Below are positions 23,273 through 35,148 of a stretch of 64,000 bases of DNA, one piece after another. Positions within the stretch are counted from its first letter, which is position 1, and every line of letters starts with the position of its first letter. The notes under the pieces were generated by a model. The model was given only the letters and a program-made list of their open reading frames with translations, did not search any database and was not told the DNA's origin. Position numbers and translations under genes: made by a program. The DNA is from Wolfiporia cocos (lineage: Eukaryota; Basidiomycota; Agaricomycetes; Polyporales; Phaeolaceae), in assembly GCA_029448655.1 (NCBI GenBank), contig JACCLO010000008.1, forward strand, positions 2,294,001-2,358,000, read 5' to 3'.

Positions 23273-24380
23273 CTTTCAATCTGGTCAGTAGGCATAAAGC
23301 GCATGTAGCATACAGACCCACCTTCATATGCTCTCAAACATGAAGCCCAGTACTGGCATGGTCAAGGTAAATCATGTGTCATCATAGATCGTCTCAGCGG
23401 CTCACCTTCAGGTCACCCTCCAGTGCCATAATCGATGCATTTACCGCTTCATCGTTGAACTCTGGAAATTCGTTAAGACAGTCTAGAAATGTCGTGACAT
23501 CCTGAGCAAAGCTTTGCAGCTGATCTGGAAAACTCTCGACATCGAGATCCTGCAACACTGCTGGATTAACCCCTTGTAGCAACACTTTGCGCCACTTCTT
23601 CTTGAGAGTCTCAGGTTCGTCAACATCTGGTACTGGCTCACATGCTGATTTGGGCACATAGAGTGGGAACAGATCCTCAGTGTTCTCGCGGAAGAGATGA
23701 AGAAGCTGTACAAGTTGCTCTCATAGCAGAACAGCAGAGGACAGAATGCCAACTGAACTTCCGAGCTGACGTGCTGCGTTGGTGAAGTTTCGTAACTGAA
23801 GTGATTCAGTTGTTTCGCTTTAAACGATGTCCAGCTTACGCACCTCACGATCTAGGTTGATCATGCGCATTTGATAACTATACAAACCATGTGTTCGAGG
23901 AAGGAGACCGCTCAATGACGTACCTCTCGAATCTCTTAAAAGCCTCGAAACCGACTTGCTGAAGATGTTCATTCACAAAAGCTGCAATCCATGACGTGTT
24001 CATACCAATTGACTTTCCCTCACAATAAGCCACCATAACTCATGATCATCTTTGCCTCCTTCATGAGTAGGTGGTGCTTGTTTGGTGGCACATAAAGTCA
24101 CATTACTCGTAGCTACGACATGAAAAAGATCTGCAAGGCACTCACCAGAGCGAGTGCTATCTTCCCTGGCTAATTCCTCCAGGGCCTCAAGCAGATTTAA
24201 CAGTGTCTGCTTGCGTCTGGCATTCCCAGCCTTTGTGTCAACAGGGGGTGCAGCAGCAGCACCTGGCAGGTGAGGAAATGGACCAGAGACAGGCTCAACC
24301 TGAGATACAAATGAGCCCCCTACCAGCTGTAATGTCAGAACAGAAGTGGCAGGCTTGTATTGGCAACGCACTGCGGTCAA
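23273..24380 (-). pseudogene. Broken uncharacterised host gene cut by the gypsy LTR
   Basis: Minus-strand exon-like blocks read in order. First, a block at 24380-24000 (LLNLLEALEELARED, DDHELWW). Next, WIAAFVNEHLQQVGFEAFKR near 24000-23925, YQMRMINLDRE near 23875-23840, and LRNFTNAARQLGSSVGILSS then LLHLFRENTEDLFPLYVPK near 23790-23645. It continues to LNEFPEFNDEAVNASIMALE at about 23400. A TGA at about 23722 breaks the fourth block. After a canonical intron the last exon (YWASCLRAYEGG, 23340-23273) runs straight into the LTR. I do not recognise the family. The rest of the gene is not on the far side of the element. Confidence 0.5.
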
Positions 24381-25334
24381 GAGGCATGGTCGTAAACTGC
24401 TGCAGAGTACAAATTCTACAGCTTCAATTTACAAAGCGACAGTTACAAGCGAGTGTACAGGTGCCCTTGCAGCTGCGAGAGGTTGTGAATCGTGGTGAAA
24501 CGTCGAGTAACACCACCGGGGTCTCTAGAGTATATAGCATACTAAACTAGCACTAGTGCACGGTCATTATCACTACCCCAAAAAGGCGAGTTATCACTGG
24601 CGAGAGCCTTAGCAAAGCCTCATGACCAGCGTAAACAACATGCAGGCCCAAACTTTTGCTGACGCCGACTTGGCTCAACTGTTTTGTCATACAGTGGTGG
24701 GGCACCTATGTGTTGTGACTGCAGCTGTATTCCAATATAGATGCGAGCCTCAAGCATGTCTTTAAATATTCTCCTTGGTCATGAGGATGTTCATAGTCTT
24801 CAGTTGAGGTTACGGAGGTTACAACCTCCGTTCGGCAGACGCGTCGGATGATCCAGAGAAGGAACAAGCCTATCTAAGTACTAAAGGGCCGTGGATTGCG
24901 TGGGAACTGCCATGTGCTTTTCCACGTGTGCCACGTGCTGTCCGTCGTCCCATAGGGCTCGCGCCACCGACCCGGGAAGTTGGCCAGTGGATTCCCACGC
25001 CCAGCGCCTGCAAGGCGCGCATGCCGGTTGCAAAGGTGTTACAAGCGAAGCGACGACGAGGCCGAGCGTCAGCGAGGTGGAGGAGTGGCTGAGCGGGCAG
25101 AGATAAACAACTCCTAAAGTACAAAATTGTGGCGAAGCCACAGGTAATTAAGCTAGTCGCGATCAAGCGCCAATATCGCCCGTGGCGCCCTCGTGGCCAC
25201 CGATAGATCTGTAAATATAAGGTCGGACATGTTGGACCGGAAGTAAATATAATCGTTAAGCACTTAGTACTTCCCGATATGCGGACTTGGTTGCCACAAT
25301 TCCTCCGGAAATGTATTGATCATTCCACCACACG
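24381..25334. other. Intergenic, upstream of the golgin gene
   Basis: No supported coding sequence. It includes a GGAGGTTACAACCTCC palindrome near 24813-24828 and the presumed promoter of the gene starting at 25335. Confidence 0.45.
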
Positions 25335-27033
25335 ATGTCCAGCTTGCTCGACGGACTTAGCCCTCGACCTTCACTAGATGGAGACAGACTACTTCTATCT
25401 AACTTGAACGGCGTGAATGGATCTGCGAATGGCGACTCCAACGATGAGGGACTCGATCCCGTTCAACGCCTCGAGCGCGAGCTGGAGCGTACCAAGAAGG
25501 AGAAGGATGCGTTCGCAACGCAGTATCACAATCTCATGGCGAAGCTGACCGCCATGCGTACTACGCTCGGCAATAAGCTCAAACAGGATGCCGTACGTCC
25601 CATTCCCATCCACTCGGTGACCGAATTACGACCTGCGCATGCATAGGAAGAACTCGACCGTCAAGAACAACTCGTGCACCAACTAACAGCACAGAATGAT
25701 GATCTTCTTTCTACGGTGGAAACGCTCAAGTCTGAGCTTGTTACATCGAACGAGGAGGCGGAGCGTGCTTCACGCGATCTTGAGGCCATGCGCAGCCGCG
25801 CACTGCAAGATAGTGCTCAAGAGTCATACATGCGCGAGCGCGAGCTCCGCGAGACGCAAGCGGAGCTAGAACAGTGCCGTATCGAGCGTGACGAGTGGGA
25901 GCAGAAAGCCCTACAGGAGCATATAGCCGCTGACGAAGCGCGGACTGCGCTCAGCAATGTGCGACGAGAGCTCGAGGTCGAGCGCACGGGACGTGAAATG
26001 GCAGCGGCGGAGTTGCAGGTTGAACGAGAGAAGTGTAGCAATCTGCAGTCAGTGCTAGAGGACTTCCAATCTGGTGAGTCCTAGTATATGCTCCTCCCAC
26101 GTGTCCGAACTAGACCCTTGGGCAGCAAAGGACCATGATCTACAGCAAGCCACGAAGGAATACGAGTCTCAACTCCAATCAGTCACTCAGTCTTTGGCTG
26201 AATATAAACACCGCGCGCTTAATGCAGAGTTACAGCTGGAGGAGTCTTCCACCAGCAATACGCGAGTCCAGGAGCTCGAGAAGGAGGTGAAGGAGAAGAC
26301 CCTGCTTATAGGCAAGCTGCGGCATGAAAGTAGGTATCTTGTTTTGCGAAATATGCTCAATTAACTTGCGACTGTAGCTGTCATCATGAACGAACATCTT
26401 ATGGAGGCCCTCCGACGGTTACGGCAGTCGTCCTCAGATACCAACGTTGATAGACGGCTTGTCACTAATGTGCTGCTGTCATTCCTTACTACGCCTCGTG
26501 GGGACACGAAGAGATATGAGATGCTATCGCTCTTGTCAACAATCCTAGCATGGTCCGACGACGAGCGCGAACGTGCCGGTCTACAACGAAAAGGTGCTAT
26601 AGCACAGGCTGCGTCCGCTGTCTCAGGTTTCTTCGGGAGATCGGCGAACTCTTCACCGACCCGAAGCAAGGGTATGGAGCTTGACAAGACAGATGAAACA
26701 GAGGTATGTTATATCCGCCTCTGTGAAATCGCTCATTCAAAGGCCTCGCTGCTACAGTCGTTCTCACGTCTATGGGTCGAATTCCTGCTCACCGAAGCAG
26801 CGTCTGGCGAAGAATCACGCTCTACTGTGTCTTCTCCCACAAAGTCTCCATCACACGGCTCCCTCCCGAATACTCCCACGCGTAGCACGCGTACGCCGAG
26901 CTCCCTTTCTCCATCAGGACTTCGAGGCACGAAGCAGCTTCCGTCGTTTACGAGTGCAGCGATGTCCAGCTCTCCCAACCTGGTGCTGGAGATGCCGCGC
27001 ACCTCCAAGGGGAAAGAGCGCGCAGACTCATAA
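25335..27033 (+). CDS. Rud3/GMAP-210-like golgin with GRAB domain
   Basis: Golgi coiled-coil tether. Exons: 25335-25592, 25647-26073, 26126-26329, 26378-26703 and 26758-27033 (496 residues). Residues about 45-290 are heptad-rich coiled coil (LERELERTKKEKDAFATQYH, ERELRETQAELEQCRIERDE). Then comes a GRAB-type Arf-binding domain: NEHLMEALRRLR, NVDRRLVTNVLLSFLTTPRG and RYEMLSLLSTILAWSDDE, where the RR-LVTNVLLSFL and LL-STIL-W pattern is diagnostic of the Rud3 family. The C-terminus is Ser/Pro rich (SPTKSPSHGSLPNTPTRS). The last intron (26704-26757) is 54 nt with no stop, so retention would simply add 18 residues. Confidence 0.85.
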
Positions 27034-27324
27034 TGGGACATTTTCGTGTGTAATTTGTATACCTGACTTATTGATTTGGCTGGAATTACTGGAACTGTTC
27101 ATAACTCACATCGCCCTCAGAAAAGTCGGCCGCTTCAGGCCCCCTCCCGGCACGTGGGCGGTGGCAGTTGCGTGTGGCACTGGCGTTCTTGGTATGGTAA
27201 CTATCACTTGATTTGCAAATGCGCATTCGCCCATTGTCCTCGGATCTCGATCTTCCATGCACTGGTATATATCCCTGCTCGTCCCATTTACCACCATGGT
27301 ATCCCATTATCACCCATAGCTGAC

Positions 27325-28789
27325 ATGTGCATCGACCGCTCCTGCGAGACCCCTATAGTGCTCAGTGCCGTTCCTAGATATCTTCTGCCTCACAAATGTG
27401 CCCGTCTCATTAGACCGCAGCGCTGCTCACAGCCTCGAGAGCGCCATCCGTCGCCACTTGCGAAACAGGTCGGATGGCCATCGATTGGAATGACAATGGC
27501 GCAAGAGCATCGCTCCCACGTCACTGCTGATAGCGCTCAGCGACAGGCCACGGCTCTGCGCGACGAAGAGGTCAAGGAACTCGCTCGCCTGAAGGAAGAG
27601 ACCGCTTCACTGCGAGCTCAGGTCCAGGCTATTCGTGCGACAGCCCCGGGGACACAATCCAGTGCGAACGGGCGAGCACGAAGAGCATCAAATGCCGGTA
27701 CGGTTGCTGCGAGAGTATACTAGATGATGTCTGACCCGTGACTCAGACCAGAATATCGATGCCACGAGCAACGATATCAAGCGTCTCAAAACGGAACATG
27801 CACTGCTGCGGGCGCGGTTGCGTGCGATGCGGTCGGCATTGGGCAAGGCATCTACGGATGACGGTAGCACTGTCAAGCAGGGGCGGGAGGAACCCATGAG
27901 CGAACCACCACGTATGACCTCTTTCTGATTGTGTCTGTACACAACGCCTGACAATGTTGCAGCTACCTCCTTGAATGCAGAAGTTCAGCAGATGAAGTCC
28001 GAACTGCTGACTCTCAGGACGGAGGCGGTCTCATGGCGCCCATTCGCATCAGAAATATTGCTGAAGTATCTCGATGATGTCGAGTTCAAAAAGAACAAGA
28101 AACGTGTCAATCGCACGTCGGGTACGTTCACTCGAGCATCACCATACACATACACCTTCGTGTTGACGATGACCGCCACAGAGGTGAAGTCTCAAGCTGC
28201 ACACACTGATAATTACTGTGCCGATTCAGGGACATCAGTCGCGTCGACTAGGCACAAAGCATGTCCAACGTCTGAACAGCTCGCGCCTCGTCCTCAGCGT
28301 GCTGAGCGTGTCGACTGCGATCGCTTGACCAAAGAGATTGCTTGGCTGAAGGCTGAGATTGGTCTCGCACGCTCCGTTCAGAGTAGCAGATTAGGTATTC
28401 GTCAAGGACATGATGAACGCGTCGATCAACCAATCTCCGGTCATTTGCAAGGTATCAAGCATCATTTATCGTTCTCATTCTGTATTCACCTCAACATAGA
28501 CACAGCACAAGAGGCCCAGTCGTCCGCAATCCAACCTCACAATGTCTCCTGCGACAAAAACTCAGAGATTGCTACACGATCTGGCGACAAGGTGCGGTAT
28601 GTCAAACGCAAGCGGAGTGGCGTGCCTCTTGAGAAGGACGCAGAGGAGAAGAAGCGGAAGCGCAGCGAGTCCTTCTTCCTTCGGGCCCTGCACCATACAT
28701 CTATGCAATCGGGGGCCAGCGGCAGTTTTGGAAGGGCATTTGCTTCTCCTATGACTGCTGCGAGCGCAAGTGGCAGGGCAGGCCACTAG
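27325..28789 (+). CDS. Cluster gene C: signature-bearing coiled-coil protein with basic C-terminus
   Basis: Unrecognised family. The start ATG at 27325 opens with MCIDRSCETPIVLSAVPRYL, matching the N-termini of genes A and B. Best exons: 27325-27697, 27747-27911, 27963-28121, 28230-28451 and 28506-28789, 400 residues. Every intron is phase 1. Helical segments with heptad spacing occur in the first three exons (KELARLKEETASLRAQVQAI; LKTEHALLRARLRAMRSAL; VQQMKSELLTLRTEA), plus DRLTKEIAWLKAEIGLA, which resembles ELAWLRTLV in gene B. The end is strongly basic (KRKRSGVPLEKDAEEKKRKR), a possible nuclear localisation signal. No catalytic motif was seen. It starts about 290 nt downstream of the golgin gene on the same strand. 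Confidence 0.6.
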
Positions 28790-31060
28790 TTCATCTCCCG
28801 TTGACAGATACCAAAATTGTAAAAACATAATCAGGTGCGAGCATCGCGTTACGAGTGTACATCAGCGAACTCTGATCATCGGAAAGCCAGTAACTTTATG
28901 CTCTATATGATCGCATAAATCATTACAGATGTCGCAAGACTCATTATCATCATAAAATCCCACAATCGTTTCACAGTTCGCTCTCTTGCAGATGTTGTAT
29001 ACTGACTGACAGCTGTAACTTACTTCGACACTCGGGTAACCCGTAATGTTGATCGAAACATCGTCTCATGTTTGTGTCCGTGGATGTAGTGAGCCTACTT
29101 TCCGCCAACGCGGTAACTCAGTGCGTCGTCGCACACTGGAAAGTACTCACCAGTTGCGGGTTGTGGCTGGGCATGATTTGCTCTGCGAGTTGACGGATCC
29201 TGTAGGTCTCGATTGCTTCAGAATGTGGTGCAACATCGATTTAGCAGGAAAGCCTTCACTTTACAGTTTGCTTATACACATGCTGAAGGTGTTACTAATA
29301 GGTAGCACCTAAACCGTGAGATAATCCTGAGATACGCCATTGTGGCCTCGTTCCTGGCGCTCGCGTGAAGCCGTAACGTGCAAGACGAGGAAGAATGGTC
29401 GATCCTCCTTGATTGTTCTCACGTTAGTCTGGCCACAAGTCCCACACTGCGTTGATACACAGCCAAGCACTAGGCCTGATGTGGCATAGAATCAGCCGCA
29501 GTGATGATGATTCCGCCCCGTGATGAAGATGGTTGACTTGATGACCGTTCTTGGCCGGTAACATATTACGACCTCCAACTTCGCCACCATAGCCCAGAAG
29601 GATCCCTTTTACGCGATGTTGATGCTCCTTATCAGTGATCTGATAATCAGCTGTTCCGCAACAATGATTCCACAACACGATGGCCACTATCCACCATCGC
29701 CATTATTAACCATCGCCGCTTTCCAAGGAAAGCCGCCTTTAGCCGTACGAAGGGCCATCAGATGCAGGGCGAAGTTTGCCAAATTGATGGCACTAAGTCA
29801 GCAGGTCTGCGAAGAGCGCACCAGATAACGAGCTGAGTGCCACTACATACCAAACTGTGGCCTCATCATCTGAGGGCCGTGTGTGAGCGTCTAGCAGCTC
29901 AATGTAGGGCCAGATTGTTAGTCTTGGACTCTCGGGCGTTAGGGGTAAAGGATGGAGGAAGGCGCAGGCGAATTTCCAGACCATTAATGTGTATTCAGAC
30001 CTTTCCGACATGTGGCACTCAACCCGAATCATTTGCCGTCTGACAAATATATTGTGTTGCTGCGTGTTCCGGCTCTCCAGGCATCCAGCCACAAGCAGCA
30101 CTACAAGCTGAATTACTTGAACAATCACTCAGATAAAGAGCGTTTCGAGTGTGGCGCCTGCCATGACGCTCGGAACGATCGATCTGCATCACCAAGAAGC
30201 ATGGGCAGAAATCAAAGTTTCCAGTCTAGGCTCAGACGTCTTTACTGAGTTCTATATAACAGTCTGGAGCTCAGCGCTCAGTACTAGTCCCTACTCGTGG
30301 TTTCCTCATGTCTGTCGTCAAAAATGACGCTTCTACTATCGCCGCGGCAAATTGATGGGCAATGTGGGTTCGCTTATGCTTCGGCTGTCACGGCTGGCAA
30401 GTGCTTGCAAATTGCATGAGATCTAGAACCCCATCAATATGCTCGTGGTGGCAATTTTATTCTATGGAGAATGGTATGAATGAAGGCCGACCACAATGAC
30501 ACCTTGTGAGCACCTCAATGTCGGCACGTTTCAGTGATGAAGGTTCCATCTGGCTGCGTTGCTGATGGGTACAATGAATGTTGCCTCAGGTTGGTCGGCC
30601 TTGTTCACTTTCGGTAGCCAGAATTCGATTGATGTACTGATCGCTAACAAAAGGTAGTCCGCCGACGGCGTGAATGGAGTCAAGGGGACCTAATCACGCT
30701 GACATGAGTCCGAGCATCACCGAAACGTTGTACAGGTACCCAAGTCTCTTCCTAGCGTTGCTATGACGGGTTGAGCCAGCGCAAACGCATGAATCTCTGT
30801 GGAGAGGCAAGCAACTGATACAATGGATTATAACAAGCTGTTGTTAGTGCTTGTCCCTTGTTCATATAGTCGGCCCTCGGTACGCGAAGTCATTAGCGAT
30901 GGTTAGGCTATCAGATCTCGGCGCCACGTGTATGCCACAGGTGTGTAGCCGAGCCGGATTTAGTGGCGCCTCGTTGTCGACTTTCTCTTCCATCTCGCTC
31001 ATTCTGTTGACCCCCCAAACTTCTCAATCCCACTTTCATTTACACGCTATCTCATTCCTG
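28790..31060. other. Gene-poor gap in the cluster
   Basis: Two minus-strand ORFs (29424-29687 and 29793-30128) have protein-like stretches such as KGILLGYGGEVGG but no family match, no start context and no clear splice partners. I leave them uncalled. The last ~100 nt before 31061 is pyrimidine rich and is the likely promoter of gene A. Confidence 0.4.
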
Positions 31061-32158
31061 ATGTGCCAAGATCGGGCATGCCAGAGCTCAAGCGTTCTGA
31101 GCGCTATTCCCTGCCACATCCTGCAGGAGTGGCTCGACCCTGAAGAGAACGCGGATCAAGAACAAGTCGCTCAGAAGCCCCAGGAGAATCCCAAAGGCAG
31201 TTCTCCAGGTATTGCACACGTCCCTGCACCCATCATGCAGCTACCTTGATTGACGCCAACGTGAAGCAGCACATCTCAGAATCTCGCGATCTCGGCTAAC
31301 AGCCGAGCTGCAAGCAACCCAGGAATCACTCGTAGTCAAGGCTCAGGAGCACAGGAAGACCGAAGGACACCCACTCAGCAATTACCTTAAGAAGCTGGAT
31401 GAGAGGAGGGAAACTCCTCCTGACTACTCCTTCCTGCATTCTTCCTTTGCATATGCTTCTGCCGAAGCAGAGTGGGTAAAGGTTCTCGTGGATTGTCCAG
31501 CATCCGAGGCCGAATTTGAACCGTATCACGAGCGCGCAAAGGAGAGATATGAGCGACTCAAGGTCGAATCTCCGCGTGAGTTTGGAGTGAATGGCAGCAC
31601 CACTGGTATTGAGGCCATGCCCAACAGAAGACTTCTATGCTATCACACAGGCAGATGTAGAGCGTGTGTACGCAGAAGTCCGCTCTCTCAGGTTTCGGGC
31701 ACTTGGCTTGCGCGCTTTGGCAGGCCAGCAGCTGCATGACTATATACAAGACGTGGCCCGCCAAGACGAAGAGATGTGGGGAGACGTTTTTTCGATCCAT
31801 GACGATTTCAACGATTTGAAAATCGATATCGACCACCTCGAGTACTATCTAAGCAATCCAGAGTGTAGTGACGAGCAGTCGCACACTCGCCAGGAGCAGG
31901 AAGGTGAGCTGAAGACTAGCGGAAACATCACATCGCTCTGACCTGCATCAAGGGAGACGACAAAGCAGGCTCCGGGAATCCTTATCAGCCTCTGATCTGG
32001 ATGACGTGGAAGTCCGGCGGATCACTCGAGATATGGTCAACTTGCGGCTATGGAGTCAACTGTCACCTACTCACACGCGGGTGAAGGCGATCAAATCTGT
32101 GGCCATGAAGCCACCTGGGCCGATTGCCGAAATGATTACAGTCCGATGTTTTAATTAA
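31061..32158 (+). CDS. Cluster gene A: signature-bearing helical protein
   Basis: Unrecognised family. Exons 31061-31208, 31270-31575, 31628-31903 and 31953-32158 give 311 residues; all three introns are phase 1 and 49-61 nt long. The N-terminus is MCQDRACQSSSVLSAIPCHI. Exon 2 is charged and helical (AEAEWVKVLVDCPASEAEFE, then HERAKERYERLK). Exon 3 carries the best conserved block: FYAITQADVERVYAEVRSLR, then ALAGQQLHDYIQDVARQDEE and DVFSIHDDFNDLKIDIDHLE. That block aligns without large gaps to exon 3 of gene B (EYSQVTLGDVSRVIAELRAV..., AVAGRELRAYIQEIEERISQ-like). The last exon is basic (RRQSRLRESLSASDLDDVEV). No signal peptide, membrane segment or catalytic motif was seen. Confidence 0.65.
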
Positions 32159-32814
32159 GCCGATACACTGCTGGACAGCATGTGAGCCTATTACCCGCCT
32201 CTGTCGTAACACACTGTAACTTCTAAATCCAGGCGTGCTATTTATCCATCACGTAGAGCGTGCAAGACAATCCCAGCAACTGGATCATGATAGATTTATA
32301 GATATAGTTGCAGTATACATGCGAATAGACATGTTCCACATTTTCTATCTGATTGCTGAGGCCAAAAGGACTCGCGCGCGTTGGACTGTGTCTATTACAT
32401 GTTGAAGGTACGGGAGCCTAGTAAAATTGAGTGGCCAGCGTTATACAGGAGCCCATGAGCTCACCGTTATACGATCGTGATACTATGGTTCGAGGCTGCG
32501 CGGTCGCCGCGCTTAGTCACTTGGCAAAGCACTACTGTCCAGTGGCTGTTCGCACATCCCCGCCAGACAAGTCCAGGCTCGATAAAGCATCAAGACGTGC
32601 GCGTGATGAGTGGCAGCTCGAGTTGAGGATCAGTCAGTCCACCTCACGAACGCCTAAGCAAGCAGGGCGCCACTGGGCTACAAAGCCACGTGCGGGCCAC
32701 ACATGCACGCTATAGAAGCACGAGTTAGTGGCCAGCCAATGCTCAACTCCCTCTTCCACGAGCGCACGTCCCTCTCAGCCCCGGTAGAGCACAGCTCAAT
32801 AAGCTCCGTCGAAG
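32159..32814. other. Spacer between cluster genes A and B
   Basis: A 94-codon plus-strand ORF at 32431-32715 is open but shows no family resemblance and no splice links. Nothing else is supported. Confidence 0.4.
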
Positions 32815-34012
32815 ATGTGTCAAGATCGAGCGTGTCAGCAGCCTATTGTCCTCAGCGCCGTCCCACGGCATTTCCAGGTCAGAGCGTCGAAGAAGAGCCA
32901 GTGTCCACCAGCTGCCGCGCGAGAGGATCGCGCTGCGGACGCACCAGGGAATAGTGACACACACTCTGATCACCCTAGCAACCCTCAGATTACCTACGAC
33001 TGTCCACCGTCTGGTGCCACAGGAAGCGGCGGCGGCCCAGTATCGGGCGCTGTAGAAGCCCACGATACTGCAGCTGAGCCGCATCTCGATCTGGCTGATG
33101 GCAATGGCTCACGGACTGGTGTGTTGGCGTGGGTGGAAGGAGACTATTCATCGGGTATTGTCCTTGTCCTTGACGCAGAAATGTCAACTTACAGAGCCTG
33201 ATAGATCAATACCTCAAACACGCTCGTGCACGCCTGGTGGCTCACCTCACTCGGACCTTGACAGCGCTCATCGAGATGGCTATATCGAGAGAAGACGGTT
33301 CAGGCCGCTTGCGAGCTGCTGTGGAGGACTTGTTCAAGCAGCTTAAGCACTACCAGGTCGACCATGCCCTCCTACAGCAAACGCATACCGAGGCAATCGC
33401 TGAGCTTGCGTGGCTGAGGACGCTGGTGTGCTGCCCTACTCTTGAGATCACGCGAAGAGCCTTCCTGCTTCGAGCCGAGCGATCCCGCGAGCGCATGGAG
33501 CGCGAGTACCCAGGTATGTGCCACCCAACGGCTGCGGCCATTGTCGTGCTGCTGACCCTATTCCAGAGGAATACTCACAAGTTACCCTGGGCGACGTCTC
33601 GCGGGTCATAGCCGAGCTGCGTGCCGTCTGGTCCCAGGCAGTATGCTTGTATTCGGTTGCTGGGAGGGAGCTTCGGGCCTATATCCAGGAAATCGAGGAG
33701 AGGATCAGCCAGGACAGCGAAGCGCCGTTCGGGATTTTCGACGAATTTAGCTTACTCAGTGGCGGGATCCAATATCTCAAGGAGCAGTTGATGGCCGCCC
33801 CACCAACACCTGTACGGCTCGGTAAGGCACACACTGGCGAGGGAGAGTCGAGCGAGCGAGGTGCGTGTTTCGTACATCAACCAAAGCCTCGACTGATGGG
33901 CTATAAGGCACGCCTCGCAGAAGGCTCGATGACGAATGATTCTCGGCTCCAGAGCTGCCAGTGCTCTGGAACAATTGGGCGTGGAGACATGCCTTTTGCT
34001 GTCCCGCTTTGA
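32815..34012 (+). CDS. Cluster gene B: paralogue of gene A
   Basis: Starts MCQDRACQQPIVLSAVPRHF, sharing the first seven residues exactly with gene A. Likely exons: 32815 to about 33132 (donor uncertain, 33121 or 33133), 33195-33513, 33567-33860 and 33921-34012. Exon 2 has SLIDQYLKHARARLVAHLTR and AELAWLRTLVCCPTLEITRR, ending RSRERMEREYP, parallel to KERYERLKVESP in gene A. Exon 3 holds the conserved block EYSQVTLGDVSRVIAELRAV, GRELRAYIQEIEERISQDSE and IFDEFSLLSGGIQYLKEQL. Introns after exons 2 and 3 are phase 1, as in gene A. The 60 nt between 33861 and 33920 is also open and could be retained. A further open stretch (about 34030-34246, LKEEILEVLGISERQFECVF) might be an extra downstream exon. 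Function unknown. Confidence 0.6.
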
Positions 34013-34516
34013 GGTAACGCAGTTGGGCCTTGGGACGAGTTTCGTCACGATAACTTATTGAAGGAGGAAATCTTGGAGGTCCTCGGGATAAGCGAGCGGC
34101 AATTTGAATGCGTCTTTGATCTGGGAGAATCCACAGGCTCGAGATATTTATTACCTGCCACACATTCTTTCACTAATACCGTCCAATCTGGAGACATACC
34201 ACCGTGGGTACACAGCCTAACGGCGTACATGGAAATGTTTATTTAATTGTATCCTGGGCATAATTCGATGAAGTGGCGTGAGTTCGCATACTGCGGATGG
34301 CAATCAGGAATCCTAGCGTTGACCACAATTTCAGTATTACCCTCGTATACGAACCGGTGGCTGTACTGCGCAAGGCAAATTGATATGGTGAAATACATCC
34401 TAAGATATCACAAAGAGACATATACAATACACGTTGGCAAGTGCCACAAGGATACACAAACGGATAGCGACTCCACCTGACAACCTCCAACACAAACATG
34501 GGATGGACACTCCGCT

Positions 34517-35148
34517 CTACTTCGTTCCAGCGCTCGAGAACTGTGAGAACGAGTGCGTTAGTCAGCCGATCATGTGGCGGGAACAACATCCTTACCTTGG
34601 TGACAGACTTGGTGCCCTCGGAGATAGCATGCTTGGCCAATTCTCCTGGAAGGATGAGGCGCACTGCGGTTTGGATCTCGCGAGACGAGATAGTCGACTT
34701 CTTCGAGTACGATGCAAGCTCTAGAGGTCGCGATGCTTATCGTCAGCGACAAATGCGGCGCATCCCAAAGAGCAACCACGTACTGGACGCCTCCGTCGCA
34801 ATGCGCTCAAAGATATCATTCACGAACGAGTTCAAAATGGCCATCGCCTTGTTGGAAATACCCGTATCTGGGTGCACCTGCTTGAGCACTGCCCACCGAG
34901 CATCGTCAGCACAACTCCAGCGCGACACACGCCCAGCGCGAGAATGACCACGCACCCTTGTAGATGTAAGACGAGTACGTCTCCTTGCGCGTCTTGCGCC
35001 GCTTCTTCTTGGTGTCGTCCCCCGAGGCGGGCGCAGGCTTCGAGGTCTTCTTAGCGGCCTTCGCGCCCTCCGAAGTCGTCTTTGCAGGAGCCTTGGACGC
35101 GGTCGATGCAGGTGCCTTACCGGCAGTAGACGAAGGCTTAGGGGCCAT
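34517..35148 (-). CDS. H2B: Histone H2B (copy 2)
   Basis: Second H2B gene. Exons 35148-34956, 34888-34784, 34720-34596 and 34540-34517 mirror those of copy 1 at identical codon positions (YIYK-V, EAS-K, SVTK-F). The protein is the same through the histone fold and ends FSSAGTK. The N-terminal tail differs slightly ([11 protein letters not shown]..., [20 protein letters not shown]). Intron sequences are unrelated to those of copy 1. Unlike copy 1 it has no divergent H2A partner and sits inside the cluster of unrecognised genes. All exon borders are intact, so it is probably functional. Confidence 0.95.

Noticed and set aside
29424..30128. Two minus-strand ORFs of 87 and 111 codons
   Set aside because: Some protein-like runs, but no family, splice link or start context, so not called.
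31209..31240. 32 nt intron in gene A using the first CATGCAG acceptor
   Set aside because: Too short for fungal splicing and leads to a stop; the acceptor at 31269 gives a 61 nt intron in the right frame.
32431..32715. 94-codon plus-strand ORF between genes A and B
   Set aside because: No similarity to the cluster signature or its helical block, and no splice partners.
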